Assembly: GCF_049347105.1 (NCBI RefSeq)
Contig: NZ_CP186334.1
Span: 3,906,001 to 3,970,000, forward strand
Reading direction: 5' to 3'
Length of the DNA: 64,000 bases
Source: Gaoshiqia hydrogeniformans
GTDB taxonomy: Bacteria > Bacteroidota > Bacteroidia > Bacteroidales > Prolixibacteraceae
Position numbers and translations under genes: made by a program. Under the pieces are notes generated by a model, which did no database searches, had not been told where the DNA came from, and saw only the letters and a program-made list of their open reading frames with translations. Below are positions 62,091 to 64,000 of this stretch, one piece after another. The first letter of the stretch is position 1; each line of letters begins with the position of its first letter.

Positions 62091-63512
62091 ATGAAACATA
62101 CGAAAATTGTTGCTACGATCTCAGACCTGAGGTGTGAACCTGAGTTTGTAGAGTCGTTGTTCAAAGCAGGAATGAATGTTGCCAGGATGAACACCGCGCA
62201 TATTACCAGTGAGAGCGCGCTTAAGGTGCTCAACAACATCAGATCGGTGTCTGATTCGATTGGCATTCTGGTGGATACAAAAGGACCCGAGATAAGGACA
62301 ACTGAGTTGGCAAACCCGATCAAGGTTGCCTATGGTCAGTTGGTGGAGGTGTCCGGGGTTTTGAGAGAAAGTGCTGAAGACCGGGCGACTTTGATGGTGT
62401 CGTATCCGAAGTTCCACGAAGAAATTCCGGGCGACGGAAGAATCTTAATTGATGACGGAGAAATTGAACTAAGCGTTGTTGAAAAAAAACAGGACTATGT
62501 CCTATGCAAAGTTGAAAATTCGGGAACAATTAAAAATAAGAAGAGTGTAAATACTCCCGGTTTTAGTGTCCAACTTCCCTCCGTTTCGAAAAAGGACGAA
62601 GAATTTATCGAGTTTGCTGCGAAAAATAAGGTCGATTTCATTGCTCATTCATTCGTTCGGAATAAAGAAGATGTTTTAAAGGTGCAGGAAATCCTCGACA
62701 GGTTCAACAGTCCGATCAAAATCATCGCCAAAATCGAAAACCTGGATGGGGTTAATCATATCGACGAAATTCTGGATTATGCCTACGGGATTATGGTTGC
62801 CCGCGGCGACCTGGGGATTGAAATTCCGGCAGAAAAAATTCCGGGTATCCAGCGCCTGTTAATCAAAAAAGCAGTTCAGCGCAAAAAGCCGGTGATTGTT
62901 GCCACACAAATGATGCACAGCATGATTGACAATCCCCGCCCGACGCGTGCAGAAGTCAGCGATGTGGCAAATGCCATCTATTCCCGGGCCGATGCCATCA
63001 TGCTGAGCGGCGAAACAGCTTACGGAAACTATCCCGAACAAGCGGTTAAATATATGAGCCGTATTGCCCAGGAGATTGAGCTGAGCAAAGATAAGCGGAA
63101 CGACATCACCATCCCTTCGGTCGAAAATGAAGTGGTTGCGTATCTGGCCGAGGCTGCTATCCAGGCGTCGAAGGAGTTGAAAACAACGGCGATTGTCACC
63201 AATACGCTTACCGGAAGAACTGCCCGTTACCTGGCAGCTTTCAGGGGCGATAACCCGGTATATGCCCAGTGTTACGATGCTACGGTGGCCCGTCACCTGT
63301 CGTTGTCGTACGGGGTGCGTACTAGTGTGATTGAGCCCAAACGCAACAAATACAAAATGATCCGTACATCTCTGAAATCCTTACTGGATGACGGAAAATT
63401 ACAACCCGAAGATATGGTTGTTTATATTGGTGGTAGTTTTGGTATTGGAGGAGGATCTTCTTTCATGGAAATCTCAACGGTTGATAAACTTACCCACAAG
63501 GATAACGATTAA
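62091..63512 (+). CDS. pyk: Pyruvate kinase
   Basis: 473 aa. TKIVATISDL at the start, VDTKGPEIRT, IIAKIENLDGVNHIDEIL, VARGDLGIEIP and VATQMMHSMIDNPRPTRAEVSDVANAI are the expected catalytic and metal-binding segments. It turns phosphoenolpyruvate and ADP into pyruvate and ATP in the last step of glycolysis. The C-terminal allosteric domain is present. It is ended by a hairpin shortly after the stop. Confidence 0.97.
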   Translation: MKHTKIVATISDLRCEPEFVESLFKAGMNVARMNTAHITSESALKVLNNIRSVSDSIGILVDTKGPEIRTTELANPIKVAYGQLVEVSGVLRESAEDRATLMVSYPKFHEEIPGDGRILIDDGEIELSVVEKKQDYVLCKVENSGTIKNKKSVNTPGFSVQLPSVSKKDEEFIEFAAKNKVDFIAHSFVRNKEDVLKVQEILDRFNSPIKIIAKIENLDGVNHIDEILDYAYGIMVARGDLGIEIPAEKIPGIQRLLIKKAVQRKKPVIVATQMMHSMIDNPRPTRAEVSDVANAIYSRADAIMLSGETAYGNYPEQAVKYMSRIAQEIELSKDKRNDITIPSVENEVVAYLAEAAIQASKELKTTAIVTNTLTGRTARYLAAFRGDNPVYAQCYDATVARHLSLSYGVRTSVIEPKRNKYKMIRTSLKSLLDDGKLQPEDMVVYIGGSFGIGGGSSFMEISTVDKLTHKDND

Positions 63513-63535
63513 GAATCTCAAACGCTGTTTGAAAA

Positions 63536-63572
63536 AGAGACTGTCCTGGTTTGTTTCCGCGACAGTCTTTTT
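63536..63572 (+). terminator. Intrinsic terminator of pyk
   Basis: AGACTGTC and GACAGTCT pair around a 15-base loop, with five T residues directly after the 3' arm. It lies about 25 bp beyond the stop codon. Confidence 0.8.
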
Positions 63573-63665
63573 CTATTATTGGAGTAAAGGGCATCACATT
63601 TTGATTCTTTCGTTAGTTGAACTGGGATTGTTTTTTAAATTTGCCCAAACAATTCAGTAATCCGG

Positions 63666-64000
63666 ATGAAAAATATTTCCATTGGACAAGATTTGGGCGA
63701 GCGCTGCCCGGATGTTTTTTTATCGTGTATTGAATGTGATGTGCAGGTGGGGCCGTCTAATGCTGAGCTGTGGCAGTTGATTGAAGACACCTGCGGCCGG
63801 ATTGCCCAACGGTACGATACCGAAGATATCCGTCATATTCCGGCTATTGCATCGTCGCGAGAAGCCTACAAGCTTTGCGGAAAAGACCCGGCCCGTTACA
63901 GGCTCTCGGCCGAAGCCTTGCTGAGGCGGGTGGTCAGCGGCAAAGGCCTTTACCGGATCAACAATGTGGTCGACCTGCTGAACCTGGTGTCGATTAGTTC
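63666..64000 (+). CDS. B3/B4 tRNA-editing-domain protein, 3' truncated by window
   Basis: Open from the ATG at 63666 to the window end (about 111 residues seen). ERCPDVFLSCIECDVQVGPSN, then DIRHIPAIASSREAYKLCGKDP and LLRRVVSGKGLYRINNVVDLLN match the B3/B4 domain found in the beta subunit of phenylalanyl-tRNA synthetase and in free-standing proteins that may edit mischarged tRNA. The small size and lone domain favour a free-standing protein. The C-terminal part lies outside the window. Confidence 0.8.
   Translation, partial: MKNISIGQDLGERCPDVFLSCIECDVQVGPSNAELWQLIEDTCGRIAQRYDTEDIRHIPAIASSREAYKLCGKDPARYRLSAEALLRRVVSGKGLYRINNVVDLLNLVSIS

Noticed and set aside
63513..63660. Small gene after pyk
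   Set aside because: The open frame runs through the pyk 3' end and the terminator hairpin and has no independent start or homology that I can see.

Overview
The window looks like a chromosomal segment from a member of the Bacteroidota, probably a Marinilabiliales/Prolixibacteraceae-type marine or sediment bacterium. The basis is gene content: GH92 mannosidases, a DUF2582 winged-helix protein, a Bacteroidetes HU-like/DUF4469 protein, a tricorn-like S41 protease and a xerD-aroQ-pyk neighbourhood. Candidate promoters of the TAnnTTTG type and the near absence of Shine-Dalgarno sequences agree with this. Taxonomy is inferred from gene content, not from a marker-gene search.

Bases 1-19284 are one long plus-strand accessory operon for uptake and breakdown of a glycan or unusual sugar. 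Its order is: two paralogous exported beta-propeller plus alpha-toroid proteins separated by a purple-acid-phosphatase-like lipoprotein; a DUF1349 protein; a ROK kinase lacking the usual zinc cysteines; a GmhA-like SIS isomerase; a FucP-type MFS permease; a fused PfkB kinase-HAD phosphatase; a deoxyhypusine-synthase-like protein of unknown role; an AGE-family 2-epimerase; an SSS symporter; a GH92 alpha-mannosidase; and an alkaline phosphatase. The two longer gaps of its metabolic core are filled by perfect 7-bp tandem repeats. This operon is the best candidate in the window for an undescribed pathway.

Bases 19323-26444 are a convergent minus-strand sugar operon: a DapA/NanA-fold aldolase, an SSS symporter, a BNR/sialidase-like secreted protein and a second GH92. 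That GH92 has been cut in two by a complete ISAs1-family element (1239 bp, 19-bp inverted repeats, 10-bp target duplication). Removing the element and one target copy restores the reading frame exactly. An AraC-type activator (26631) is divergent from this operon.

Bases 27594-38133 hold a tricorn-type protease, a NemR/NemA-like TetR plus Old Yellow Enzyme pair with two palindromic operators, a GT39/ArnT-like glycosyltransferase, another TetR regulator, an HU-like protein and a patatin-barrel protein. Bases 38414-47536 hold glycogen phosphorylase, a DUF2582 protein, and a TolC/RND/MFP efflux system with its TetR regulator.

Bases 47751-64000 are mostly housekeeping: a serine-hydrolase homologue that has lost its catalytic motifs, glyA, a YbaK-type deacylase, a small membrane protein, two tandem CLC proteins with C-terminal CBS domains, a class A PBP, a TIGR01777 epimerase, pckA, xerD, aroQ, pyk, and a B3/B4-domain protein cut off by the window end. 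Several clear intrinsic terminators separate these units. No tRNA, rRNA or CRISPR array was seen, and no stretch above 300 bases lacks a gene or gene remnant.
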